Assembly: GCA_035539015.1 (NCBI GenBank)
Contig: DATLJF010000065.1
Span: 1 to 7,528 of the forward strand
DNA from: Stenotrophomonas_A sp035539015
Lineage (GTDB): Bacteria > Pseudomonadota > Gammaproteobacteria > Xanthomonadales > Xanthomonadaceae
Direction of reading: 5' to 3'
DNA length: 7,528 bases
Shown here: positions 1 through 6,746 of the stretch, piece by piece
How the letters are laid out: each line of letters starts with the position of its first letter
Numbering within the stretch: position 1 is the stretch's first letter
The notes under the pieces: generated by a model
Seen by the model: the letters and a program-made list of their open reading frames with translations, nothing else
Database searches by the model: none
What the model was told of the DNA's origin: nothing
Translations under genes and position numbers: made by a program

Positions 1-1932
1 GCTCGCGAAGTGCACATGCCGTGGATCGAAGCCGACGAAGTCACCGGCGGCACCAGCCGCGACGACGGCCCGCCGATGCTGCCGCAGCCGCCGGTGCCCG
101 GCCGCCCTGGCTGGCTGCTGCGCTTCGACCACATCCATAGCGACAGCGCCCGTGGCGGCCAGTTCGGTGCGCTGAAGCTCGAGGGCGGCGGCAGTGCGCA
201 ATTCGGCTTTTACAAGCGCCTGCGCAGCGGGCCGATGCGCATCCTGCCCTCGTGGGCGCACTACGGCCAGGCACGCATCAGTGTCGATGGCCACGAATGG
301 CTGCGCGAAGGTCGCTTCGACGCCGACTTCGCCATGGACACCCACACCCGCGCCCAGGCCCAGGGCCTGCAGAAACTCGACAAGAGCGTGATCCGCCTGC
401 GCCTGCTCGGCCAGACCACGGGCGTGGCATTGCAGCGCGACGCCCAGGGCCGGCCGGTATTCCGCGCCGCCGCCGGCACCGGCAAGGCCGACCTCGACGT
501 GCGCTGGATACGCGGCGAACTGGCCACCGGCAGCCGCGGCCAATGGACGGCGCCGCTGCTGGGCATTGGCCCGGACGGCCAGCCGCTACCCGGTGAGCTG
601 GACGTGCGCCTCAACGTCGACCAGGACCTGCACGTGCAGGCCAAGGTTCCCGGCGCCGTGGCCGATGCCCTGTGGCTCGATGCCGACCTGCGCTTCCAGG
701 GCCGGCGCGTGCCGCTGCGCGACTTTTCCAGTTTGATTCCGCGCGCTTCCGGCCACGTGCAGGGCCGCTGGCGTTTCGCCACGCTCGACTGGATCCCGGC
801 GATGTTCCCGCGTACCGAATGGCTGCAACTGCGGGGCGATGGCCTGGTCAACGCCGACGTGCGCGTGCAGGCCGGTCAGCTCGTTGCTGGCAGCCGCGTG
901 CAGGTGCCGCGGGTCGATGCCAGCGCGCAGGTGATGGCCACCCGTTTCCAGGGCAGCGCCAGCGCCGACCTCCACGTCGAGGCCGGCGACAAAGGCGCGC
1001 AAGTGCCCACGCTGGTGATGCAGATGCAGCGCTTCGTCGTCGCCGCCAACGACGCCCCGAGCAAGCCCTACATCGAAGGCAACGCGCTGCAACTGACCTT
1101 GCGCACACCGCCCGGCCCGCTCAACGCTGCGGTCGTACGCAACGACACTTACGGCCGCCTGGTCTTCCACGACGCCCGCGTGCCCGACCTGCGCGCCTAC
1201 AACCGCTACCTGCCGCAGCAGCAGCTGCGCTTCGAAGGTGGCAGTGGCCGGGTCAGTGGCGACCTGCAACTGCTGCCCGGCGGCGACATTGGCCAGGGCA
1301 ACGTGCAACTGCTGGCGCAGGGCGCGCAACTGCGCGCCGCCGGCCTCGCCCTGAGCGGCGATGTCGATGCCGCGATCCAGCTCAAGCGCGGCGAATTGAA
1401 AGCACGCAACTTCAGTCTCGATACCAGCGTGGTGCAGTTGCGCAACGTCAGCTTCATCGGTACCGATGGCCAGGCGCGCGGCGGCTGGTGGGCGCGCGCG
1501 CTGATCAAGCGCGGCCGCACCGACTGGACACCGCCGGTGCTGTTCGATGCCGATGTGCAACTGGACATGCGCGATGTCGGATTCCTGATGGCCCTGTACG
1601 CGCAGAAGCGCGATTTCCCCAAGTGGATCGACAACGTCGTCGATGCCGGCGAGACACGCATGGCCGGGCGCGTGCACTGGCGCGACGATGAGCTCGTGCT
1701 CGACAACCTGCAGGCCAGCAACGCGCGCTTCGATGTGCTCGCACGCCTGCGCCTGGGCAAGGGCCGCCAGGACGGCAGCCTGTATGCGAAGTGGGGCCTG
1801 CTCAGTGCCGCGCTCGAACTGCAGGGCGGGCAGCGGCAATGGCACCTGCTGGGCGCGCGCAAGTGGTACGACGAACAACCGGGCATGCTGCCCGGCCAGG
1901 CCACCGCCACCCCGGCCGCACCGGCTGAATAG
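1..1932 (+). CDS. AsmA/TamB-like beta-repeat protein of unknown function (5' end missing)
   Basis: The reading frame is open from the first base of the window to a TAG at 1930-1932. A GTG at 10 and an ATG at 16 lie in frame, but no stop or ribosome binding site precedes them, so I treat the gene as truncated by the window edge; 643 residues are visible. There is no recognisable enzyme motif. The protein is rich in short alternating beta strands with recurring Leu-x-Gly-x-Gly and 'GxLxxGS/AxN' patterns, clear at about residues 275-315 and 409-490 of the visible part. The C-terminal third repeats phrases such as 'LxxRNVSF' and 'LVLDNLQASNARFDV'. This style is typical of AsmA, TamB and YhdP relatives (repeating beta-groove proteins of the envelope implicated in phospholipid transport or outer-membrane assembly). 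That assignment rests on repeat style only. An N-terminal membrane anchor would lie upstream and is not visible. The tail is Ala/Pro-rich. A terminator 111 bases downstream probably ends this transcript. Confidence 0.6.
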   Translation, partial: AREVHMPWIEADEVTGGTSRDDGPPMLPQPPVPGRPGWLLRFDHIHSDSARGGQFGALKLEGGGSAQFGFYKRLRSGPMRILPSWAHYGQARISVDGHEWLREGRFDADFAMDTHTRAQAQGLQKLDKSVIRLRLLGQTTGVALQRDAQGRPVFRAAAGTGKADLDVRWIRGELATGSRGQWTAPLLGIGPDGQPLPGELDVRLNVDQDLHVQAKVPGAVADALWLDADLRFQGRRVPLRDFSSLIPRASGHVQGRWRFATLDWIPAMFPRTEWLQLRGDGLVNADVRVQAGQLVAGSRVQVPRVDASAQVMATRFQGSASADLHVEAGDKGAQVPTLVMQMQRFVVAANDAPSKPYIEGNALQLTLRTPPGPLNAAVVRNDTYGRLVFHDARVPDLRAYNRYLPQQQLRFEGGSGRVSGDLQLLPGGDIGQGNVQLLAQGAQLRAAGLALSGDVDAAIQLKRGELKARNFSLDTSVVQLRNVSFIGTDGQARGGWWARALIKRGRTDWTPPVLFDADVQLDMRDVGFLMALYAQKRDFPKWIDNVVDAGETRMAGRVHWRDDELVLDNLQASNARFDVLARLRLGKGRQDGSLYAKWGLLSAALELQGGQRQWHLLGARKWYDEQPGMLPGQATATPAAPAE

Positions 1933-2013
1933 CCGGGCCAAAAACCGCTTCTCTGTACTGCCAAGTACTGTTTTGCAGTGCAGCGTGCAAGCCAGGAAAT
2001 ATGTCAGCACTAT

Positions 2014-2043
2014 GCTCCTGCATCCCGACGTGGGGGAGGGAGC
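2014..2043 (+). ncRNA. Candidate structured RNA hairpin immediately 5' of the terminator (possible small RNA)
   Basis: GCTCC at 2014-2018 pairs with GGAGC at 2039-2043. Inside it TCCC at 2023-2026 pairs with GGGA at 2034-2037, with a GCA bulge and a 7-base loop at 2027-2033. The hairpin abuts the terminator stem that begins at 2044, so the two could stack end to end. Together they would make an RNA of about 67 bases or more ending in the T run. The -10-like sequences upstream are weak: TATGTC at 2000-2005, and AAATAT at 1997-2002 lying 18 bases after TTGCAG at 1973-1978. It could equally be the structured 3' UTR of the upstream gene, or a processed 3'-end-derived RNA. No known RNA family was recognised. 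Confidence 0.35.
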
Positions 2044-2080
2044 AAAGCCCGCTGGCAGTTCGCTGCAAGCGGGCTTTTTT
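2044..2080 (+). terminator. Rho-independent terminator with UUCG tetraloop
   Basis: AAAGCCCGC at 2044-2052 pairs perfectly with GCGGGCTTT at 2069-2077, followed by T residues to 2080. An inner stem GCAG (2055-2058) / CTGC (2063-2066) closes a TTCG loop at 2059-2062. The inner and outer stems are separated only by TG opposite AA, where one T-A pair can still form. UUCG is an exceptionally stable tetraloop when closed by C-G; here it is closed by G-C. The T run lies only on the + strand side, so it works for rightward transcription: it ends the AsmA-like gene, or a small RNA, before glnE. Confidence 0.9.
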
Positions 2081-2132
2081 ATGTCCCGAGTTTGCCCTTG
2101 CCTGCCGGCAGCGCCCGTGGCGGGGGGGATGA

Positions 2133-2145
2133 CACAATCCCCGCA
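2133..2145 (+). promoter_or_regulatory. Putative -10 element for a leaderless glnE transcript
   Basis: CACAAT at 2133-2138 matches four of six bases of the TATAAT -10 consensus, and only six bases separate it from the ATG at 2145. Transcription from it would begin at or next to the start codon. This fits the lack of a properly spaced Shine-Dalgarno: the G run at 2122-2128 is 16 bases away. No good -35 is seen at 16-18 bases upstream. Leaderless starts are common in xanthomonads and other high-GC bacteria. This is an inference from spacing, not a mapped start site. Confidence 0.4.
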
Positions 2146-4958
2146 TGCCCAATTCCACTGCGCCTTCCGCCCCTCTGCAGGCCCATCTCGACCGCGCCCT
2201 GGCTCGCCTGCGCAGCGCCTGGCCCACCGAAACGCCCTGGCCCGGCACCGCCTTCGAAGCCCGCCTGGCGGCCGTGGCCTTGGTCAGCGACTTTTTCGTC
2301 GATACCGCCGCCCGTCAGCCTGGCTTGCTGCGACACCTCGCTGAATCCGACGATCCGGCCGCGTTGCCTGAGCCTGCCTTGCTCGCGAGCGCGCCCGATG
2401 AATGGCCGGCGCAGTTGCGCCGCTACCGCAGCGCTGAATCCGCGCGCCTGGTCTGGCGCGCTGTACTCGGCATCGACGACGTGCCCGCCACCCTCGCCGG
2501 CAGCACCGCCCTGGCCGAGCGCTGCCTGGCCCTGGCCCTGGCCGCGCTCGAACAACAGTTCGCCGAGCGCCACGGCCAAGTGCGCGCGGACGACGGCGCC
2601 GTGCAGCGCCTGGTGGTGTTCGGCCTCGGCAAGCTCGGCGGCGGCGAACTGAATTTTTCTTCCGACATCGACCTGGTCTACGCCTACCCGCAGGCCGGCG
2701 AATCCGACGGCGCGCGCCCGCTCGCCGCCGAAACCTACTTCGCCCGGCTCGGCCAGCAACTGGCGCGGCTGCTCGACGAGACCACCGCCGATGGCTTCAG
2801 CCATCGCGTCGACCTGCGCCTGCGCCCGTTCGGCAACGCCGGCCGCGTCGCGCTGTCGTTCGCTGCCATGGACCAGTACTTCCAGCGCGAAGGTCGCGAT
2901 TGGGAGCGCTATGCCTGGCTCAAGGCGCGCACCGTTGCCGGCGATATCGAGGCCGGCGAAGCCTGGCTGCAGACGCTGCGCCCGTTCGTCTACCGCCGCT
3001 ACCTCGACTACACCGCGCTCGATGGGCTGCGCGAAATGAAGGCGGCGATCACCGCCGAAGTCGCACGCCACGATCGCCTGGACGACATCAAGCGCGGCCC
3101 CGGCGGCATTCGTGAAATCGAATTCCTGGTGCAATCGCTGCAGCTTATCCGTGGCGGCCGCGAAGACGCCTTGCGCGAACGCCGGCTGTTGCCGGCGCTG
3201 GCGGCGTTGATCTCGCTGGGCCAGATCGATGCCGACGCCGGTGCCGCCCTGGCCGACGCCTATTGCTACCTGCGGCGGCTGGAAAACCGCCTGCAGATGC
3301 TGCGCGACGCCCAGACCCACGCCCTGCCCGAAGATCCGCTGGATCGCGAACGCATCGCCCGCGGCCTCGGCCACGCCGACTGGGCCAGCCTCTACGCCGA
3401 GCTGCAGCAGCAGCGCGATCTCGTCGCCACCGAATTCGGCGAACTGCTGGCGCCGCGCCGGCGCGATCTCGCTCCTGACGCGGCCGCCAGCTACTGGCGG
3501 GCGCTGCCCGACGCCGGCGATGCCAGCGTGCTCGGCGGGCTCGGCTTCGCCGACGCCCAAAGCGCCGATCAATCCCTCCGAGAATTCGCCCAGACCGCCG
3601 GTGTGCGCGCCTTGTCCGATACCACGCGCGCGCGCCTGGACCGGGTGATGCCGGCCTTGCTCAACGCCGCCAGCCAATCCGCCCAGCCCGACGCCGCCTT
3701 GCGCCGCGTGCTCGGGCTGCTGCAGTCGATCCTGCGCCGCACCAGCTACCTCGCCCTGCTCGACGAACAGCCCAGCGCGCTCACCCGGCTGGTCAACGTG
3801 CTCTCGCGCAGCGCGTTGTTGGCGGAGCGCCTGGTCGCCTTTCCGTTGCTGCTGGACGAGCTGCTCGATACCCGCATCGGCGGGCCATTGCCCGACGCCG
3901 CCGCGATGCACGCCGCCTGCCAGGCCACGCTGGAGATCGACGACCCCGAAGCGGCCCTGCGCGAACTCAACGAGCGCCGTCTCGCATTGAGCTTCCGCAT
4001 CGCCCTGGCCACGCTCGACGGACGCCAGCCGGCCTGCGACAGCACCCGGCAACTGGCCGAACTGGCGCAAGCCGTGGTGCTGACCGTCGAGGCAATGGCG
4101 CGGCGGCAACTGCGCGATGCCCACGGCGACGTCCCCGGCGGCGCATTTGCCATCATCGGCTACGGCAGCCTGGGCGGCTGCGAGCTCGGCTTTGGTTCGG
4201 ACCTGGACCTGGTGTTCCTCTACGACCACCCGCCGCAGGCCGAGATGTCCGACGGCCCGCGACCGCTCGATAGCGGCCGCTGGTTCGCGCGTATCGCACA
4301 GAAGCTCATTGCCTTGCTCGGCGCGCAAACCGGCGCCGGGCGCCTGTTCGACACCGACGTACGCCTGCGCCCGGATGGCGGCAAAGGCGCGCTGGTCTCC
4401 TCCTTGGCCAGCTACGACGAATACCAGCGCGAACGCGCCTGGACCTGGGAACACCAGGCCCTGGTGCGTGCTCGCGCCGTGGCCGGCGATGCTTCCCTGT
4501 GCGCCGCCTTCGAGCGCGTGCGTGGCGATACCCTGGGGCGCACGCGCGACCCGGCGCAACTGCGCGACGACGTGCTGAAGATGCGCGCACGCATGCGCAC
4601 CGAACTGGACCGCAGCGACGCCACGCGTTTCGACCTCAAGCAAGGCGAGGGCGGCCTGGTGGATCTGGAATTCCTGCTGCAGTACGGCGTGCTGGCGCAG
4701 GCGGCGGCGCAGCCCGCGCTACTGGAACCACGCGATACGCCGGGGCTGATCGATGCCCTGGCAGACATTGGCTGGCTAACCGCCGCGGCCGCCGAATCGC
4801 TGCACGAAGCGCACGCCGCGCTATTGGAAGCCGGCCTGGCCTGCACGTTGGACCGGCGTCCGCGCCTGACCGCGCCGACCCCGGCGATTGCGCAGGCACG
4901 CGCTGCCATCGGCAATGTCGCACGCGAGAAGGCGTTGGTATTCGCGCAGGGTCGATGA
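2145..4958 (+). CDS. glnE: Bifunctional glutamine synthetase adenylyltransferase/adenylyl-removing enzyme GlnE
   Basis: GlnE transfers AMP from ATP to a tyrosine of each glutamine synthetase subunit when glutamine is plentiful, and removes it by phosphorolysis when nitrogen is short. It responds to glutamine and the PII protein, and acts in the cytoplasm. The 937-residue length fits the family (E. coli about 946). The protein is two tandem nucleotidyltransferase halves. The N-terminal (adenylyl-removing) half has GLGKLGGGELNFSSDIDL at about 160-177 with metal-binding Asp174 and Asp176, RVDLRLRPFG at 221-230, and KRGPGGIREIEF at 316-327. The C-terminal (adenylylating) half has GYGSLGGCELGFGSDLDL at about 672-689 with Asp686 and Asp688, DTDVRLRPDG at 736-745, and KQGEGGLVDLEF at 832-843. 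All key acidic residues are present in both halves, so both activities should be intact. The ATG at 2145 is chosen because it starts the conserved reading frame and no earlier in-frame start is better supported. The gene stands alone, isolated by a terminator upstream and a REP palindrome downstream. Confidence 0.97.
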   Translation: MPNSTAPSAPLQAHLDRALARLRSAWPTETPWPGTAFEARLAAVALVSDFFVDTAARQPGLLRHLAESDDPAALPEPALLASAPDEWPAQLRRYRSAESARLVWRAVLGIDDVPATLAGSTALAERCLALALAALEQQFAERHGQVRADDGAVQRLVVFGLGKLGGGELNFSSDIDLVYAYPQAGESDGARPLAAETYFARLGQQLARLLDETTADGFSHRVDLRLRPFGNAGRVALSFAAMDQYFQREGRDWERYAWLKARTVAGDIEAGEAWLQTLRPFVYRRYLDYTALDGLREMKAAITAEVARHDRLDDIKRGPGGIREIEFLVQSLQLIRGGREDALRERRLLPALAALISLGQIDADAGAALADAYCYLRRLENRLQMLRDAQTHALPEDPLDRERIARGLGHADWASLYAELQQQRDLVATEFGELLAPRRRDLAPDAAASYWRALPDAGDASVLGGLGFADAQSADQSLREFAQTAGVRALSDTTRARLDRVMPALLNAASQSAQPDAALRRVLGLLQSILRRTSYLALLDEQPSALTRLVNVLSRSALLAERLVAFPLLLDELLDTRIGGPLPDAAAMHAACQATLEIDDPEAALRELNERRLALSFRIALATLDGRQPACDSTRQLAELAQAVVLTVEAMARRQLRDAHGDVPGGAFAIIGYGSLGGCELGFGSDLDLVFLYDHPPQAEMSDGPRPLDSGRWFARIAQKLIALLGAQTGAGRLFDTDVRLRPDGGKGALVSSLASYDEYQRERAWTWEHQALVRARAVAGDASLCAAFERVRGDTLGRTRDPAQLRDDVLKMRARMRTELDRSDATRFDLKQGEGGLVDLEFLLQYGVLAQAAAQPALLEPRDTPGLIDALADIGWLTAAAAESLHEAHAALLEAGLACTLDRRPRLTAPTPAIAQARAAIGNVAREKALVFAQGR

Positions 4959-4964
4959 AAAGCT

Positions 4965-5018
4965 TCGGGGCTGAAGCCCCTCCTACAAGGGTCCTTGTAG
5001 GAGGGGCTTCAGCCCCGA
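4965..5018. repeat. Two inverted GTAG-type REP units forming a 54-bp palindrome (REPIN-like)
   Basis: Two 26-base arms, 4965-4990 and 4993-5018, are perfect reverse complements around a central GT. Each arm is itself a REP-like unit: a GTAGGAG head followed by a small hairpin GGGGCT-TC-AGCCCC (5003-5016 on the right; its mirror at 4967-4980 on the left). The GTAG head plus imperfect palindrome is the signature of REP elements in Pseudomonas and Stenotrophomonas (SMAG), which are mobilised by RAYT transposases. Head-to-head pairs are called REPINs. The palindrome starts six bases after the glnE stop and lies between convergent genes, so its RNA hairpin could also slow 3' exonuclease decay or end transcription from both sides. 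It has no T run. Confidence 0.85.
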
Positions 5019-5045
5019 CCGCAAATCATCCGCACCCGCCAACCC

Positions 5046-5600
5046 TTACCCGCGCACCGGCCCCATCCGCCACAACAACGCCCGGAACGGCGCCAGCAAG
5101 CACAAGCCCATCGCCAGCTTCACCGCTAGGTCGCCCGTACCCCAGCTGATCCACGGCAACGTCGAACCGGCAAACGCCACCGACCAGAAGATCGCCGTAT
5201 CCAGCGTCGCACTGCAGAGCGTGGAGACGAACGGCGCGCGCCACCAATGGCCACGCCGCAGCCGGTCGAACACCTGGATGTCCAGCAGCTGTGCGGCGAT
5301 GAACGCCGAACACGAGGCCAGCGCGATCCGTGGCGTCGCCACCCACACCGACACCAGCACCGCCAGCGCGAAGCCGCACCACGCCACCCGCCGTGCCGCA
5401 TGCGGGCCGAAGCGGCGGTTGACCAGGTTGCTCACCAGGAACGCCAGCGGATAGGAGAACGCACCCCAGGTCAGCCAATCGTTGATCGGGTATTGCACCA
5501 GGACATTGGAGATCAGCACCACCGCGCCCATCGCCAGCACCGCCAACAACAGGGCGCGGGGCGTGGAAGGAGCGAACTCGATCGAAGCGGGGCGGGACAT
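5046..5600 (-). CDS. VUT/YhhQ-family queuosine precursor transporter
   Basis: This is a predicted inner-membrane protein of 184 residues with about five to six hydrophobic segments (roughly 16-36, 43-60, 69-88, 91-106, 130-150 and 158-178). Family hallmarks are TWGAFSYPLAFLVSNLVNRRFG at about 44-65, AAQLLDIQVFDRLR at 102-115, and WWRAPFVSTLCSATLDTAIFW at 119-139. These match the YhhQ/DUF165 (VUT) family, in which E. coli YhhQ imports preQ0 and preQ1, precursors of the tRNA base queuosine. I chose the ATG at 5598-5600 because the conserved part begins shortly after it. The frame stays open for 35 more codons upstream, to an ATG at 5705, but that extension is Arg-rich and overlaps the end of the preceding gene, so it is unlikely. 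There is no Shine-Dalgarno before 5600. E. coli YhhQ is somewhat longer (about 220 residues). Its upstream neighbour on the same strand is the ELM1-like gene. The substrate is inferred from the family only. Confidence 0.88.
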   Translation of the reverse strand: MSRPASIEFAPSTPRALLLAVLAMGAVVLISNVLVQYPINDWLTWGAFSYPLAFLVSNLVNRRFGPHAARRVAWCGFALAVLVSVWVATPRIALASCSAFIAAQLLDIQVFDRLRRGHWWRAPFVSTLCSATLDTAIFWSVAFAGSTLPWISWGTGDLAVKLAMGLCLLAPFRALLWRMGPVRG

Positions 5601-5630
5601 GGCAATGGGGGTGTGGCGAAAAAGTCGCCA

Positions 5631-5659
5631 ATTATCGCCCGGGGCGCCGGCCCGGTCCA
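5631..5659 (-). promoter_or_regulatory. Possible promoter for the VUT transporter gene
   Basis: On the - strand GATAAT (5636 down to 5631) matches five of six -10 bases, and TGGACC (5659 down to 5654) matches four of six -35 bases, with a 17-base spacer. Transcription would start near 5624, giving a leader of about 25 bases. The hairpin GGCGA/TCGCC (5615-5629) would lie at or around the start site. This would let the gene be expressed apart from the ELM1-like gene 70 bases upstream. No start site is known. Confidence 0.4.
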
Positions 5660-5670
5660 AACCATGGCGT

Positions 5671-6648
5671 TCAGGCCGGCGGTGCAGGTACCGCGATGCG
5701 CTCACGCAACAGCGCCGCCACCCGCTCGGTTTCGCGCAGCGGGGTCACCGTCGCGCCTACTTGCAGCGTGCCTGGCGGCAGCAGCCTGCCCCGGCCACGC
5801 AATCCCGCCAGCAGCGCCGCCGCCCGTCCCTGGGCCTGGCCTTCGAACAAGGCGCGCACCGGCACGCGGGTGGCGCATGCTTCCGAAAGCAGATTGCTTG
5901 AATCGGCCGTGCACACGATCGCCTCGGCCCAGCCCAGCAGCCCGGCATAGGGATTGGGTCCATCGTCTGCACCGGTCCACAGCAACGACGGGCTCCCACG
6001 CAACGCCTCGCGCAGCTGCTGCGTCGCCGTCGCCGGCGTGCGCCGTGAGGTCGTGGCGATAAGGCTGCCGCCGAGCGCAGTCACCTCTTGCACCAGCGTG
6101 GCCACCTCGCGCGCCAGGGCGGCCGCGTCCCAAGGCACGCGCGCCGTCGGCCCGCCCAACAACAGCGCGATGCGCGGAGACGGCAGCACGGCCAGCGCAG
6201 GGAAGGCGACGCGTCCGGCTGCCAGCCAGGCGTCGTCCACCGGATGCAGGCTGCCCAGCAATGTGATCACGTTCGCCCCGCGCGGGCCGTCGTGCTCGGG
6301 TACCACCAGCGCATCCCAATGGCGCGGCGCGATCCGTGGATCGAGGATCTGCACCGCGGTAGCACCGCGGGCGCGCAGCACCCGCGTCGCCAGTGCCGCC
6401 TGCCGGCCACAACCCATCACCAGCGGTGGCGGCATGGGCAGGGACTGCGAAAAATCTGCCCCCAACGCGTGCCCGGCACCCGGTAGCCATCTAGGCGCAA
6501 TCCAACGCCAGGGCGCCGCTGGCCGTAATGCCGGCGCATACGGAACAGCCCATCCCAACGCCCGCGCCAACGCCAGCGCCTGGCGCGCATTACCGGCATT
6601 ACCGTCGTGAATCGCCCACAATCGGGTCGATCGTTGCGCGTCAGACAT
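5671..6648 (-). CDS. ELM1-like family protein (DUF1022, GT-B-like fold expected)
   Basis: The 325-residue protein carries the landmarks of the 'mitochondrial fission ELM1-like' family (DUF1022, Pfam PF06258). In order these are WAIHDGNAGNARQALALA at 11-28, a GCGRQAALAT stretch at 79-88, LLLGGPT at 162-168 in the middle of the protein, ATTSRRTP at 198-205, and CTADSSNLLSEACAT at 246-260. The family name comes from a plant protein needed for mitochondrial division. The bacterial members are poorly characterised, and the layout of two Rossmann-like halves with a central Gly-rich turn resembles MurG-like GT-B glycosyltransferases. A nucleotide-sugar or envelope role is therefore only a guess. No signal peptide or membrane segment is evident, so it is probably cytoplasmic or peripheral. 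The ATG at 6646-6648 opens the conserved part; no clear Shine-Dalgarno precedes it. It diverges from the nitroreductase gene and lies 70 bases upstream of the VUT transporter gene in the same direction. Confidence 0.85.
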   Translation of the reverse strand: MSDAQRSTRLWAIHDGNAGNARQALALARALGWAVPYAPALRPAAPWRWIAPRWLPGAGHALGADFSQSLPMPPPLVMGCGRQAALATRVLRARGATAVQILDPRIAPRHWDALVVPEHDGPRGANVITLLGSLHPVDDAWLAAGRVAFPALAVLPSPRIALLLGGPTARVPWDAAALAREVATLVQEVTALGGSLIATTSRRTPATATQQLREALRGSPSLLWTGADDGPNPYAGLLGWAEAIVCTADSSNLLSEACATRVPVRALFEGQAQGRAAALLAGLRGRGRLLPPGTLQVGATVTPLRETERVAALLRERIAVPAPPA

Positions 6649-6694
6649 AGATTCGTTGCAGATTTGGGCGTGTGTTCCCCTGGTGACGCCACTC

Positions 6695-6700
6695 TACACT
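6695..6700 (+). promoter_or_regulatory. Possible -10 element of the nitroreductase promoter
   Basis: TACACT at 6695-6700 matches four of six bases of the -10 consensus and would start transcription about 40 bases before the ATG at 6747. No convincing -35 is found 16-18 bases upstream. On the opposite strand the same spot reads TAGAGT, also four of six, so the 98-base divergent gap may hold back-to-back promoters for both flanking genes. Confidence 0.25.
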
Positions 6701-6716
6701 GGGCGTTCCTTCCCTA

Positions 6717-6731
6717 TCGGCAGCTTGCCGA
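6717..6731 (+). promoter_or_regulatory. Small hairpin in the leader of the nitroreductase gene
   Basis: TCGGCA at 6717-6722 and TGCCGA at 6726-6731 are perfect reverse complements around a GCT loop. The hairpin ends six bases before the Shine-Dalgarno AGGAG (6737-6741), which itself stands five bases before the ATG. It could affect mRNA stability or ribosome access, or as DNA it could be a short operator. There is no T run, so it is not a terminator. Confidence 0.4.
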
Positions 6732-6746
6732 CCCCCAGGAGTCTCC

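Noticed and set aside
586..2010. 474-codon open frame on the - strand opposite the AsmA-like gene
   Set aside because: Same effect of base composition. It also runs through the noncoding gap, and its product has no recognisable domain.
2053..2068. Sigma-54-like TGGCAG...CTGCAA before glnE, tempting for a nitrogen gene
   Set aside because: The spacing between the GG and GC elements is one base too short, and the sequence is fully explained as the inner stem and loop of the terminator.
2079..4643. 854-codon open frame on the - strand opposite glnE
   Set aside because: It lies fully antisense to a certain gene. Long antisense frames are expected in very GC-rich DNA, and its product is low-complexity and like no family I know.
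4965..5018. Simple rho-independent terminator for glnE
   Set aside because: Neither side has a T run, and the internal two-hairpin structure with GTAG heads fits a REP pair better. It may still stop transcription secondarily.
5601..5636. preQ1 riboswitch in the leader of the VUT transporter gene
   Set aside because: There is a small hairpin (GGCGA/TCGCC), but no A-rich tail or pseudoknot-forming sequence of the preQ1 classes follows it, and the likely leader is only about 25 bases.
5601..5705. Longer N-terminus (from 5705) for the VUT transporter
   Set aside because: The extra 35 residues are Arg/His-rich, unlike family N-termini, and would overlap the stop of the upstream gene.
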